Origin: an uncultured Tateyamaria sp. | GTDB lineage: Bacteria > Pseudomonadota > Alphaproteobacteria > Rhodobacterales > Rhodobacteraceae | Reading direction: 5' to 3' | Length of the DNA: 64,000 nucleotides | Assembly: GCF_947497045.1 (NCBI RefSeq) | Contig: NZ_CANMEU010000002.1 | Location: 434,001 to 498,000 of the forward strand | Shown here: piece after piece, positions 34,765 through 44,137 of the stretch | Numbering within the stretch: position 1 is the first letter of the stretch | How the letters are laid out: the number at the start of each line of letters is the position of its first letter | The notes under the pieces: model-generated | Seen by the model: the letters and a program-made list of their open reading frames with translations, nothing else | Databases searched by the model: none | What the model was told of the DNA's origin: nothing | Made by a program: the position numbers and the translations under genes

Positions 34765-35232
34765 ATGCACCGCTGGATAAACCTCTGCCTTCTTGTTCTT
34801 TTTCCGCTGTCGTGGTTTGCGCCGCTGATGCGCGCCGGTCTGCTGCCGCTGTTCAATCTCAAGGAAATCTCCGTCATCACCGGCCTGCAATCCCTGTGGA
34901 AAACCGATGTGATCCTCGCGCTGATCGTCACCCTCTTTGCACTTGTGGCCCCGCTGCTAAAAACCATCGGGCTGGCACTGATCCACTGGGACCTGCTCAG
35001 CCCGCGTCTCACGCCTGTGCTGAGCATCCTTGGCAAGCTTGCCATGGCAGACATCTTCCTGATCGCGCTCTACATCACGCTGGCCAAGGGAATCGGGGTG
35101 GGCCGGCTTGAAACCGCATGGGGGCTGTACCTGTTCACCGCCTGCATCCTGACCTCGCTTTGGGTCAGTTGGCGCACAGATCGACGCACAAAAGCCCGCG
35201 CGATTGATCCAAAATCAGAAACAATTCCCTGA
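34765..35232 (+). CDS. PqiA-like inner membrane protein
   Basis: A 155-residue protein with four hydrophobic segments (INLCLLVLFPLSWFAPLM; VILALIVTLFALVAPLL; MADIFLIALYITLA; LYLFTACILTSLWV). The layout and the LALIHWDLLSP / LGKLAMADIFLIA blocks resemble one module of paraquat-inducible protein A; the zinc-binding Cys pairs of full-length PqiA are absent. Being next to mlaEF suggests a part in lipid transport. ATG 34765 is preferred over a longer frame lying in the repeat. Confidence 0.72.
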   Translation: MHRWINLCLLVLFPLSWFAPLMRAGLLPLFNLKEISVITGLQSLWKTDVILALIVTLFALVAPLLKTIGLALIHWDLLSPRLTPVLSILGKLAMADIFLIALYITLAKGIGVGRLETAWGLYLFTACILTSLWVSWRTDRRTKARAIDPKSETIP

Positions 35233-35343
35233 TCCAAAGCCCTTTGTCGCCACCGCCCGCGTAAATTCATATAAATAATCGTTGCTGCACAGGATCTTAG
35301 CCCTGTAAGCTGATCCAAGTCACGTCTTCTGGGGGGAAGGCTT

Positions 35344-36117
35344 ATGGAAAAGTTACGATTTTTTGGTCAGGTTCTGACCGTCTTCATGCAGCGTATCTCG
35401 CTCATCCTGTTTGCTGCTCTTGCCTTGGTTTTGCTGATCAGCACCGGACTTGCAGCCGCGGGCATCTGGCCTTGGGTGGACCTTGCAGTTCAATGGAACG
35501 GGCAAAGTGTCGCGAATGCGGGCCTTTACGCCCAGGTCGGACTGACCGTCTTTGCGCTCACCTTGTGTTTCTTCCTGCCGTCCAACTGGCGCATCCTGCA
35601 ACTTGAAACTTCACATCGCCGCTTTGACATCAGCCTTGATGATGTGACTCGCGCCTATCATCTGGCCCACACCGCTGACCGGCAGGGCGCGTTTCGCATC
35701 AACGACGCCTTTGACGAAATGCGCGACCGGATGATGCATATGCGCGACCACCCCGATCTGGCCCAGCTGGAACCCGAGGTGCTGGAACTTGCGGCCAAGA
35801 TGTCCCATGTCAGCCGCGATCTGGCCGAAGCGTTCTCGGATGATCGGGTCGAACGCGCCCGGTCTTTCATCAAGGAACGCCAGTTCGAGGTCGACCGCTT
35901 TAACGAGCGGCTGGCCCATGCCACCGCAATCCAGTCCGAATTCTCGCTGTGGATCAACCGGATCGAGTTGGACGAGGCCGTGGCCCGCACTCAGATGGAG
36001 CGTTTGCTGGACGAGTTGGAAACCATGTTGCCCGAGTTGAACACGCCCACACCCAAACTGGCCACGACGGCCAAGATCACCAAGCTGCCCACGCGGCTGG
36101 AACAGGGCGCAGAGTAG
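35344..36117 (+). CDS. Membrane-anchored coiled-coil protein of unknown function
   Basis: A 257-residue protein with two N-terminal membrane helices (ISLILFAALALVLLISTGLA, then LYAQVGLTVFALTLCFFLP) and a long charged helical region from about residue 85 to 230, rich in Glu, Arg and Leu with heptad-like spacing. It probably sits in the inner membrane with a cytoplasmic helical domain. From memory such proteins sometimes carry a DNA repair label in this group, but I see no supporting motif. GGGGGGAAGG precedes the ATG. radA starts 51 bp downstream. Confidence 0.72.
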   Translation: MEKLRFFGQVLTVFMQRISLILFAALALVLLISTGLAAAGIWPWVDLAVQWNGQSVANAGLYAQVGLTVFALTLCFFLPSNWRILQLETSHRRFDISLDDVTRAYHLAHTADRQGAFRINDAFDEMRDRMMHMRDHPDLAQLEPEVLELAAKMSHVSRDLAEAFSDDRVERARSFIKERQFEVDRFNERLAHATAIQSEFSLWINRIELDEAVARTQMERLLDELETMLPELNTPTPKLATTAKITKLPTRLEQGAE

Positions 36118-36168
36118 GGTCAAGAATAGGGCTTTACCCCCCCGCCCTGCGCTGGCACACCCTCGGCC

Positions 36169-37533
36169 ATGGCTAAAAACCCCACCTATTCCTGTTCGGC
36201 TTGCGGGTCGTCCTTTACCAAATGGTCCGGGCGCTGCGATGGGTGCGGCGAATGGAACACCATCACCGAAGATGCTGGGCTGTCCACCGGCCCCGGGGCC
36301 AAGGCGCTTGGCGCAAAACGCGGCACGGGCGTCACCCTGACCGATTTGCGCGCCAAGGAAACGCCACCCCCTCGCACCCAGTCCAGAATGACCGAACTGG
36401 ACCGCGTGTTGGGCGGTGGCCTTGTCCCCGCCTCGGCGATCCTCGTGGGCGGTGATCCGGGCATCGGCAAATCGACCCTCCTGCTTCAGGCGGCGGCGCA
36501 TTTCGCCAAGGCGGGCATGAAGACGATCTATGTCAGCGGGGAAGAGGCCAGCGCACAGGTGCGCATGCGCGCCCAACGCCTCGGGCTGGATGACGCACCC
36601 GTGCAACTCGCCGCTGACACCAACCTGCGCAACATCCTCACCACTCTGGAAGCCGAAGCCCCCGGCCTTGCCATCATCGACTCGATCCAGACCATGTGGC
36701 TCGATACCGTGGACAGCGCGCCCGGTTCGGTCAGTCAGGTCCGCGCCGCCGCGCATGAACTGACCACATTCGCCAAACGCAAGGGCATCAGTGTCGTGCT
36801 GGTGGGCCACGTCACCAAGGAAGGGCAGATCGCAGGCCCCCGCGTCGTCGAACACATGGTCGACACCGTGCTGTATTTCGAGGGCGAGCGCGGCCACCAG
36901 TTCCGCATCCTGCGCGCGGTCAAGAACCGCTTTGGCCCCGCCGACGAAATCGGAGTATTCGAAATGACGGGCGCGGGTCTGGCCGAAGTGACCAATCCCT
37001 CGGCCCTGTTTCTGTCCGAACGTGGCACGCCCTCACCCGGATCGGTCGTCTTTGCCGGGATCGAAGGCACGCGGCCCGTGTTGTGCGAATTGCAGGCGCT
37101 CGTCGCCCCCTCGCCCCATTCCCAAGCCCGGCGCACGGTCGTAGGCTGGGACGGTGGACGACTTGCGATGATCCTCGCCGTGCTCGAAGCGCGCTGCGGC
37201 ATTCCTTTTGCGGGCCTGGATGTCTACCTGAACGTGGCCGGGGGCATGAAGATCAACGAACCCGCCGCCGATCTGGCCGTGGCCGCGGCCCTGCTCAGTG
37301 CACGCGAGGATAGTGCATTGCCCGCCGACACCGTTGTTTTCGGGGAAATCAGCCTGTCAGGGGCCCTGCGCCCTGCCCCCCAGACCGAAAATAGGTTGAA
37401 AGAAGCACAAAAACTTGGTTTCACCAGCGCAATCGCGCCAAAAGGGGGTAAAGCCCCTGGCGTTCAAGGCATGGCACTGAACCAGATGAGCGATCTGACA
37501 GGTTTCGTGGGCGAAGTGTTCGGCGCAGGATAG
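36169..37533 (+). CDS. radA: DNA repair protein RadA
   Basis: A 454-residue protein with an N-terminal zinc finger (Cys9, Cys12, Cys23, Cys26), a RecA-like core with Walker A GGDPGIGKSTLLLQ (about residues 94-107), the RadA-specific KNRFG motif (VKNRFGPADEIG), and a Lon-like C-terminal domain (GLDVYLNVAGGMKINEPAAD). It drives branch migration of recombination intermediates. It forms a run with cvpA and purF. Confidence 0.96.
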   Translation: MAKNPTYSCSACGSSFTKWSGRCDGCGEWNTITEDAGLSTGPGAKALGAKRGTGVTLTDLRAKETPPPRTQSRMTELDRVLGGGLVPASAILVGGDPGIGKSTLLLQAAAHFAKAGMKTIYVSGEEASAQVRMRAQRLGLDDAPVQLAADTNLRNILTTLEAEAPGLAIIDSIQTMWLDTVDSAPGSVSQVRAAAHELTTFAKRKGISVVLVGHVTKEGQIAGPRVVEHMVDTVLYFEGERGHQFRILRAVKNRFGPADEIGVFEMTGAGLAEVTNPSALFLSERGTPSPGSVVFAGIEGTRPVLCELQALVAPSPHSQARRTVVGWDGGRLAMILAVLEARCGIPFAGLDVYLNVAGGMKINEPAADLAVAAALLSAREDSALPADTVVFGEISLSGALRPAPQTENRLKEAQKLGFTSAIAPKGGKAPGVQGMALNQMSDLTGFVGEVFGAG

Positions 37534-37565
37534 CGGCGACAAGGGCAGTAAGAAGGACAAGGACC

Positions 37566-38120
37566 ATGGAAGGGTTCACTATCATTGACGGCGGAGTCGC
37601 CGTGGTCATTATCCTGTCGGCCCTTTTGGCCTATGGGCGCGGATTGGTGCGCGAAGCCATGGCCATCGCAGGCTGGATCGCCGCTGCCATCCTCGCCTTT
37701 CTGTTTGCGCCACGGGTCGAACCGCTGGTGCGCGAGATCCCGGTTGTGGGCGAATTCATCGCCGACAGTTGCGAGCTGAGCATTATCGGGGCTTTCGCGC
37801 TCGTCTTTGCCCTCGCGCTGATCGTGGTGTCGCTGTTTACCCCGCTATTTTCGTCCCTCGTCCAACGCTCGGCTCTTGGGGGACTTGATCAGGGGCTCGG
37901 GTTCCTGTTTGGGGTCGCACGCGGCGTCTTGCTGGTTGCGATTGCGTTCTTTGTCTATGACACCGTGATCACAGGTCAGGAGTTCACGATTGTGGACGAA
38001 AGCCGGTCCGCGGCTGTCTTTGGCCGCTTTACCGGCCAGATCGAAGATCAGAACCCCGAACAGGCGCTTGGCTGGATCACAACCCAATACGAAACCCTTG
38101 TGGGCAATTGCGGCGAATAG
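37566..38120 (+). CDS. cvpA: CvpA family membrane protein
   Basis: A 184-residue protein with four hydrophobic segments, starting with the typical DGGVAVVIILSALLAYGRG and GLVREAMAIAGWIAAAILA. CvpA has roles in envelope homeostasis and colicin V release in enterobacteria. It is next to purF, the classic arrangement. The C-terminus, a soluble tail with an acidic stretch, is unremarkable. AAGGAC lies just upstream of the ATG. Confidence 0.9.
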   Translation: MEGFTIIDGGVAVVIILSALLAYGRGLVREAMAIAGWIAAAILAFLFAPRVEPLVREIPVVGEFIADSCELSIIGAFALVFALALIVVSLFTPLFSSLVQRSALGGLDQGLGFLFGVARGVLLVAIAFFVYDTVITGQEFTIVDESRSAAVFGRFTGQIEDQNPEQALGWITTQYETLVGNCGE

Positions 38121-38264
38121 GGACGCGGCCCACATCCGTCTCTTTCGTATCGGTGCGGCAACACAAGACGCAAAGTCATCATCACAACACGTTATCGCGT
38201 CGTGACAGGGCGTGCCCCGCTTGGTACACCCCGCCTCAACCCGCACTGGATTCGGAGCTGCCCC

Positions 38265-39746
38265 TTGTCCGACTTTGACGCTGACGCGCTGATGCCCCCT
38301 GCCCATCCCTTCGATGATGACAAATTGAAAGAAGAGTGCGGGATCTTTGGCGTCCTTGGCACCATGGATGCAGCCAACTTTGTGGCCCTCGGCCTGCACG
38401 CCCTGCAACACCGGGGCCAGGAGGCGGGCGGGATCGTATCATACGACCCCGATCACGGCTTCAACTCGGCGCGCCGCTTTGGCTATGTGCGCGACAACTT
38501 CACCTCGCAAAAGGTCATGGAGACTCTGCCCGGTGCCCTGTCGATCGGACATGTGCGTTACTCCACCGCCGGGTCCAAAGGTCAGACGGCCATCCGCGAC
38601 GTACAGCCGTTCTTTGGCGAGTTTGCCATGGGCGGGGCCGCGATTGCCCATAACGGCAACATCACCAATGCCGATGCGCTGCGCCGCGAGTTGATCGAAC
38701 GCGGTTCGATCTTTCAGTCCTCTTCTGACAGCGAGTGCATCATCCACCTCATGGCGCGGTCCCTGCAACGCAACATCCCTGAGCGGATGGAGGATGCGCT
38801 ACGCCGGGTTGAGGGCGCGTTTTCCGTCGTCGCCATGACCCGCACCAAACTGATCGGCGTGCGCGACCCGCTTGGCGTGCGCCCACTGGTGCTGGGCAAG
38901 CTGGAAACCGGCTATGTGCTCAGCTCCGAGACCTGCGCGCTGGATATCATCGGGGCCGAGTTCGTCCGCGAGATCGAACCGGGCGAGATGGTGGTGATCA
39001 CCGAACAAGGCATCGAAAGCCGCCACCCCTTCCGGCCCAAGAAATCCCGGTTCTGCATCTTTGAACATGTTTATTTCAGCCGCCCCGACAGTATTCTCGG
39101 GGGTCGCTCGGTCTATGAGACTCGCGAAAACATCGGGCGCGAACTGGCCAAGGAGGCGCCGGTCGAGGCCGATCTGGTCTGCCCCGTTCCCGACAGCGGC
39201 ACACCTGCCGCCATCGGTTATTCGCTGGAATCGGGCATCCCTTATGCGATGGGGATCATCCGCAATCAGTACATGGGCCGCACCTTCATCGAACCGTCCG
39301 AGAGCATCCGCAACATGGGTGTCCGCCTGAAACTGAACGTGAACCGGGCCCTGATCCGGGGCAAACGCGTGATCCTCGTAGATGACAGCGTGGTGCGCGG
39401 CACGACCTCGCGCAAGATCAAGGAGATGATCCTGGACGCGGGCGCTGCCGAGGTCCATTTCCGCATCGCCTCACCCCCGACCGCATGGCCCTGTTTTTAC
39501 GGCGTGGACACACCGCAACGCGAAAAGCTGCTGGCCGCGACCATGTCCGAGGCCGAAATGACCCAACATCTGGGCGTCGACAGCCTCAAGTTCATCTCGC
39601 TCGACGGGCTTTATCGCGCCGTGGGCGAGGCAAAGGGGCGCGACGCCTCAAGCCCGCAATATTGCGATGCGTGTTTTTCGGGCGAGTACCCGGTCGAGCC
39701 TGCGGACATGATCGAAAAAGGGTTCGAGATGAAAGCGGCGGAATAG
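38265..39746 (+). CDS. purF: Amidophosphoribosyltransferase
   Basis: A 493-residue enzyme that catalyses the first committed purine step. The N-terminal nucleophile follows a short propeptide (KLKEECGIFGVLG; Cys25 from this start), and the PRPP motif VILVDDSVVRGTTS is in the C-terminal half; the GIRPL-like loop reads LGVRPLVLGK. The start is uncertain: TTG 38265 has GGAG seven bases upstream, while ATG 38292 has no ribosome site. Both leave the nucleophile intact after processing. The 144 bp between cvpA and this start show no clear regulatory motif. Confidence 0.95.
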   Translation: MSDFDADALMPPAHPFDDDKLKEECGIFGVLGTMDAANFVALGLHALQHRGQEAGGIVSYDPDHGFNSARRFGYVRDNFTSQKVMETLPGALSIGHVRYSTAGSKGQTAIRDVQPFFGEFAMGGAAIAHNGNITNADALRRELIERGSIFQSSSDSECIIHLMARSLQRNIPERMEDALRRVEGAFSVVAMTRTKLIGVRDPLGVRPLVLGKLETGYVLSSETCALDIIGAEFVREIEPGEMVVITEQGIESRHPFRPKKSRFCIFEHVYFSRPDSILGGRSVYETRENIGRELAKEAPVEADLVCPVPDSGTPAAIGYSLESGIPYAMGIIRNQYMGRTFIEPSESIRNMGVRLKLNVNRALIRGKRVILVDDSVVRGTTSRKIKEMILDAGAAEVHFRIASPPTAWPCFYGVDTPQREKLLAATMSEAEMTQHLGVDSLKFISLDGLYRAVGEAKGRDASSPQYCDACFSGEYPVEPADMIEKGFEMKAAE

Positions 39747-39752
39747 GGCCGC

Positions 39753-40340
39753 ATGTCGATCAAAGGTCCGGCCATCGCGACTGTCATCCTCGTTGCAGGG
39801 GTGTGGTTATGGTCAGTTGGCCTCGCGATGATCGAAGCCTACGCGCCCCACTCGACCTGGCGCACCACACTGACAGGCAAACCCGTCGCGGCAATTTATC
39901 TTGAGAAAACGTGGGGTGTCGCCCTGTCCGATGGGTCCGGTGAGACGTTCGCCCCTTGGGCGGAGCTTTTTGACATAAGCGGTGCCATTCGCGACGACAG
40001 GCCCGTGGCCGACCAGGCCGAGGCATTCTTGATCTTTGTTGACAGTGCAGCCCCCGTCACAGACCCGCATCTGGAGGCGCTTGGCGTGTCCGACGACATC
40101 GCCACGCTCGGGGCGCAAGGCGTGTCCATCACCCAAAGCACGGAGTGGGACTTCTATGGGTCATGGCCGTTTTTCCATCCAAAGCGGCGCAATGTGGTGA
40201 TCGTGGATGCGCAGATCGCCCTGCAAGAGATTGACCCCACCTGCCACCCCGAAGTGCTGACCGCATGGACGGGCGTTGGCACCGCCAATATCGCCATGTT
40301 GCGCGCGCGCTGCACCACCACACCTGCTGCCGATACCTGA
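39753..40340 (+). CDS. Hypothetical membrane-anchored protein
   Basis: A 195-residue protein with a single N-terminal hydrophobic segment (IATVILVAGVWLWSVGLAM) followed by an extracytoplasmic mixed alpha/beta part. Two cysteines near the end (TCHPEV and RARCTTT) could form a disulfide outside the membrane. No family is recognised. AGGG precedes the ATG, six bases after the purF stop, so it is probably co-transcribed with purF. Confidence 0.68.
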   Translation: MSIKGPAIATVILVAGVWLWSVGLAMIEAYAPHSTWRTTLTGKPVAAIYLEKTWGVALSDGSGETFAPWAELFDISGAIRDDRPVADQAEAFLIFVDSAAPVTDPHLEALGVSDDIATLGAQGVSITQSTEWDFYGSWPFFHPKRRNVVIVDAQIALQEIDPTCHPEVLTAWTGVGTANIAMLRARCTTTPAADT

Positions 40341-40365
40341 CAGCACAGCGGGCTAGCCTGCCCGC

Positions 40366-40779
40366 ATGACCCACATGCACCCCGGTCAACTGACCCTCAT
40401 CGCCGGATGGCCAGATACCGCGCAGCACCACTTTGGCGCGATGCGCGCGCTGTTTCTTGACGTGGCGGCGCAGGCAGATATCGGCCCCCTTGAGGAGTCA
40501 CTGAAATGGGGGCAGCCCGCATGGCGGCCCCGCAAGCCGCGCACCGGGTCCACGCTGCGGCTGGATTGGTCCCGCGCTGCACCTGACCGCCTGATGGCCT
40601 ATGTGGATTGCAAAACCGATCTGGCCGATCAGATGGCCGCCCGCTTTCCTTGCGCGTTCCACAATGACGGGCGGCGCAGTCTGGGCTTTGATCTGGACAC
40701 GGACTTGCCCACGGATGCCGTGCGACAACTTGCGCACCTCACGTTCACCTACCACCTGACGAAACGTCAGACCGCCTAG
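40366..40779 (+). CDS. DUF1801 domain protein
   Basis: A 137-residue protein with the pattern EESLKWGQPAWRPRKP (about residues 42-57) that marks the DUF1801 (YdhG-like) fold, followed by LMAYVDCKTDLADQM and FHNDGRRSLGFDLD. The biochemical function of this family is unknown. It starts 25 bp after the preceding gene and may belong to the same transcript. Confidence 0.75.
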   Translation: MTHMHPGQLTLIAGWPDTAQHHFGAMRALFLDVAAQADIGPLEESLKWGQPAWRPRKPRTGSTLRLDWSRAAPDRLMAYVDCKTDLADQMAARFPCAFHNDGRRSLGFDLDTDLPTDAVRQLAHLTFTYHLTKRQTA

Positions 40780-40903
40780 GCATTCAGATGCCGGTTGCCC
40801 ATGCGTCATCGGCAAAGCTGCGCTCAAATCACGGAAAAGCGGATTTTCGTCCCAAAACCCGCGTGATAGCGCCCGCCTCGACTGATGATGACCCGAGGCT
40901 CTC

Positions 40904-41182
40904 ATGCGCGATACAACCAACGCAACCACCGCCACTGCGGCCACTCAAAGCAATGCGCTGCCCTTGCGCCAAATGCACCTGATCGGGATCGTGGGCCCGG
41001 TCGAGGCGCGGCGCGCCCTGCTGCGGACCGCCAATGGGGACATCGTGCATGTGAGCACCGGAACCAGGTTGCGTCAGGGCACGGTGGTCGCAATTTCGGA
41101 CAGTGCAGTGATCCTCGGCACGCGGACCGGAACGCGCCAGTTCGAAATGCCCCGGGACACGTCCACCGCCAGCGCCGCTTGA
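40904..41182 (+). CDS. Short PilP-like protein
   Basis: A 92-residue protein. Residues 26-80 (LIGIVGPVEARRALLRTANG then IVHVSTGTRLRQGTVVAISD) resemble the homology region of PilP and GspC, a small beta-rich fold that binds secretin partners. There is no signal peptide or membrane helix in the short Thr/Ala-rich N-terminus, unlike true PilP lipoproteins, and no type IV pilus genes are near. A role in pilus or secretion assembly is only suggested. GAGG lies eight bases upstream of the start. Confidence 0.6.
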   Translation: MRDTTNATTATAATQSNALPLRQMHLIGIVGPVEARRALLRTANGDIVHVSTGTRLRQGTVVAISDSAVILGTRTGTRQFEMPRDTSTASAA

Positions 41183-41213
41183 CGCCCCTTGCCGCACAGG
41201 GCAAGACGCGTGC

Positions 41214-41855
41214 ATGACCAAAACCGCTCTTATCACGGGTGCGTCACGGGGCCTTGGGGCCGCGTTGGCACTGGCCCTTGCCCCCACCCATCACATCATC
41301 GCTGTGGCCAAGACCACAGGTGCCCTCGAAGAACTGGATGACCAGATCAAGGCACTTGGCGGCGCGGCGACACTTGCGCCCATGGACATCACCAACGAGG
41401 CCGCGATGCAGACACTGTGCCGCGGGATCTATGACCGGTGGGGCCGCCTTGATCTATGGGTCCACGCCGCCATCCATGCCGCCCCGCTTGCGCCGGCGGG
41501 CATGATCGATGCCAAGGATATGGCCAAGTCGGTGAACGCCAACATGACCGCTACCGCGACGCTGATCACCTATATGGCACCCCTTTTGGGCACGGACGGT
41601 GCTGCGCTATTCTTTGATGACACGACCTCGGGCGCGCCGTTTTATGGCAGCTACGGGGCCACCAAGGCCGCGCAGATCGCGCTGGCGCGCAGTTGGCAGG
41701 CCGAAACGGTCAAAACCGGGCCGCGTGTCCATATCGCGACGCCCCACCCGATGCCCACGGCCACCCGCGCCCGCTTCCATCCGGGCGAAGACCGCGCGGC
41801 CCTGACCGACCCCAAAATCGAAGCGGACCGCATTCTGGCGGAATTCAACGGTTGA
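41214..41855 (+). CDS. Short-chain dehydrogenase/reductase
   Basis: A 213-residue SDR with the cofactor motif TGASRGLGAALALAL at residues 7-21 and the catalytic YGATK (in FYGSYGATKAAQIAL, near residue 146). It probably oxidises or reduces a small alcohol or ketone with NAD(P); the substrate cannot be read. It is shorter than typical SDRs (about 250), mostly through a brief C-terminal end. The methyltransferase gene follows after 30 bp. Confidence 0.8.
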   Translation: MTKTALITGASRGLGAALALALAPTHHIIAVAKTTGALEELDDQIKALGGAATLAPMDITNEAAMQTLCRGIYDRWGRLDLWVHAAIHAAPLAPAGMIDAKDMAKSVNANMTATATLITYMAPLLGTDGAALFFDDTTSGAPFYGSYGATKAAQIALARSWQAETVKTGPRVHIATPHPMPTATRARFHPGEDRAALTDPKIEADRILAEFNG

Positions 41856-41885
41856 TCACACCACGCAAGCGTGGCCCAATGGGAC

Positions 41886-42533
41886 ATGTTGCGCCTTCTG
41901 CCCCGCTTTGATCGCCCCCGCAGCGCTGCCCAGTCAGGCGCGTTGCAAGCGATCTATGACGCTGCCGCCACCGGCTGGCAGGACGGGATTTCCAAACTGG
42001 GATTTATCAACGCCTACGCCCAGTTGATGCGCAACGCACCCTCACCCGCCACACCGCCAAAGGTGCTGGATGCGGGCACAGGCACCGGCGCATTTGCGCA
42101 GGCCTGGATCGACGCGCATGGCACACCCGCAACGCTCACCCTGACGGATATCTCGCGCGCCATGTTGCAGGTCGCGGCCACCAGACTGCCCGCGACACAA
42201 GTGCTCACCATTGGCGTGGGGGACGAGGTGCCACACGTGCCGCCCCAGGACATCGTGCTGTGCGCGCATGTCATTGAACATCTCGACGACCCCCATGCCG
42301 CCCTCACGTGGCTGCGCGACCGATTGCGCCCGGACGGTACGCTGATCATGGCGATCTCCAAGCCGCACTGGTGTACGGCGCTGGTGCGCTGGCGGTGGGG
42401 CAATGCAGCCTATACCCCCGATAAAGCCCACGCCATGCTAAAGGCCGCCGGGTTCACCGCAATCAGCGCGCATCCCTTCACCAGCGGCCCGCCCTCGCGG
42501 GTCTCTTATGGCTACATCGCGCAGCGGGCGTAA
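41886..42533 (+). CDS. Class I SAM-dependent methyltransferase
   Basis: A 215-residue protein with SAM motif I VLDAGTGTGAFAQAW (about residues 60-74), motif II TLTDISRAM and a motif-IV-like IVLCAHVIEHLDDP. The methyl acceptor is unknown. A GTG at 41871 could add five residues; ATG 41886 is preferred because GGGA lies before it. The gene lies between an SDR gene and surE. Confidence 0.78.
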   Translation: MLRLLPRFDRPRSAAQSGALQAIYDAAATGWQDGISKLGFINAYAQLMRNAPSPATPPKVLDAGTGTGAFAQAWIDAHGTPATLTLTDISRAMLQVAATRLPATQVLTIGVGDEVPHVPPQDIVLCAHVIEHLDDPHAALTWLRDRLRPDGTLIMAISKPHWCTALVRWRWGNAAYTPDKAHAMLKAAGFTAISAHPFTSGPPSRVSYGYIAQRA

Positions 42534-42641
42534 CCTGCACGCAACGCTCGCTTGCCTGTCTTCCAAAAAAGTCCATCCGAGAGGCTCCCGCAGTTGCCCC
42601 GCACACCGCCGCTGCCCTACTAAGGGACAAAGGGGCAGCAC

Positions 42642-43424
42642 ATGCGCATTCTCATCACAAATGACGACGGTATTTCGGCACCCGGACTGGCGGTGCTGGA
42701 CAAGATCGCCCATGACCTTGCAGGCCCGGATGGGGCCGTGTGGACTGTCGCGCCCGCCTTTGAACAATCGGGCGTCGGCCACTGCATCAGCTACGCCCGC
42801 CCCTTTATGATCCAGGAGATCGGGCCAACCCGCTTTGCTGTCGAAGGCAGCCCGGCAGATTGCGTTCTGGCCGGATTGCACCAGGTGCTCGACACGCCAC
42901 CAGACCTGATCCTGTCGGGGGTGAACCGCGGGAACAACTCTGCCGAAAACGCGCTGTATTCCGGCACGCTCGGGGCGGCCATCGAAGGGGCGCTTCAGGG
43001 CGTGCTCTCGATCGGGCTGTCGCAATATTTTGGGCCTGCGAACCGGGCCCTCCCGGACCCGTTCGAGGCCTCTGCTGCCCATGGTAAAGCGGTGGTTGAG
43101 CGGATTATTGCCGCCACCCCACTGGTCCAACCGGGGTATCAACTGTTTTACAATGTCAACGTGCCGCCCGTCGCGGCCGCAGACGTCAAAGGCATCAAGC
43201 TGGTGCCCCAGGGACTGCGCCCCGGCACGGGCTTTCACACCGAGGCGGCGACCTCGCCCACAGGCCGCGACTATCTGTGGATCAAGGGCGGCAATCAACA
43301 GGTTCAAACCGCACCCGGCACAGATGCAGAGGTCAACCTTGACGGCTACGTCTCTGTCACGCCGATGCGCGCGGATCTGACAGCGCATGACATGCTCACC
43401 CAATTGCCCGGCATCACCACATGA
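42642..43424 (+). CDS. surE: 5'/3'-nucleotidase SurE
   Basis: A 260-residue metal-dependent phosphatase. The metal-binding [11 protein letters not shown] (Asp8, Asp9) is at the N-terminus and [18 protein letters not shown] holds the conserved Ser/Asn ligands near residue 94. It hydrolyses nucleoside monophosphates and short polyphosphates in stress metabolism. AAGGGG precedes the ATG. It overlaps pcm by 4 bp, the classic surE-pcm-nlpD unit. Confidence 0.95.
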   Translation: MRILITNDDGISAPGLAVLDKIAHDLAGPDGAVWTVAPAFEQSGVGHCISYARPFMIQEIGPTRFAVEGSPADCVLAGLHQVLDTPPDLILSGVNRGNNSAENALYSGTLGAAIEGALQGVLSIGLSQYFGPANRALPDPFEASAAHGKAVVERIIAATPLVQPGYQLFYNVNVPPVAAADVKGIKLVPQGLRPGTGFHTEAATSPTGRDYLWIKGGNQQVQTAPGTDAEVNLDGYVSVTPMRADLTAHDMLTQLPGITT

Positions 43425-44068
43425 GCGAGCCCGACCTTGCCACACGCAAAATGCAGTTCCTCTACGCGCTGCGCTCGCGCGGGGTGACGGACAAACGGGT
43501 GCTCGGCGCAATGGAAGAAATCGACCGGGGGCCCTTTGTACGTGGGCTTTTCGCGGATCGCGCCTATGAGGATATGCCGCTGCCGATTGCCTGCGGGCAG
43601 ACGATCAGCCAGCCCTCGGTTGTGGGGTTGATGACACAGGCCCTGCAAATCACGCCACGCGACAAGGTGCTCGAAATCGGGACCGGGTCCGGCTATCAGG
43701 CCGCGATCCTCGCCAAACTGGCGCGCCGGGTCTATACGATCGACCGGCACCGGCGGCTGGTGCGCGAGGCGCGCGCGATCTTCGAAGACCTTGATTTGCA
43801 TACGATCACCGCCATCACGGGCGACGGCTCGCACGGGTTACCCGATCAGGCCCCCTTTGATCGGATCATCGTCACAGCCGCTGCCGAAGACCCCCCCGGC
43901 CCCCTGCTGGCCCAACTCAAAGAGGGCGGGATCATGGTGCTGCCCGTGGGTCAGTCAGACGCGGTGCAAAGCCTGATCCGGGTCCACAAGACCGCGACAG
44001 GGCTTGAGTATGACGAATTGCGCGATGTCCGCTTTGTCCCGCTGCTCGAGGGCTTGGGCAAAGAATAA
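43421..44068 (+). CDS. pcm: Protein-L-isoaspartate O-methyltransferase
   Basis: A 215-residue repair methyltransferase. The family's active-site region [13 protein letters not shown] (about residues 58-70) precedes SAM motif [16 protein letters not shown]. It methylates isoaspartyl residues in aged proteins so that they can return to aspartate. Its start overlaps the surE stop, and the lipoprotein gene follows after 69 bp. Confidence 0.95.
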   Translation: MSEPDLATRKMQFLYALRSRGVTDKRVLGAMEEIDRGPFVRGLFADRAYEDMPLPIACGQTISQPSVVGLMTQALQITPRDKVLEIGTGSGYQAAILAKLARRVYTIDRHRRLVREARAIFEDLDLHTITAITGDGSHGLPDQAPFDRIIVTAAAEDPPGPLLAQLKEGGIMVLPVGQSDAVQSLIRVHKTATGLEYDELRDVRFVPLLEGLGKE

Positions 44069-44137
44069 AACTGGTGTAGAACAGGGCCAAACCGGTAACG
44101 CCCCCGCCTACGAGGGGCCCGGCAGAGGACGATGCAG

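Noticed and set aside
38121-38264. Possible purine riboswitch or PurR-type site ahead of purF
   Set aside because: I could not find paired stems with a conserved core or a palindrome, so there is no support.
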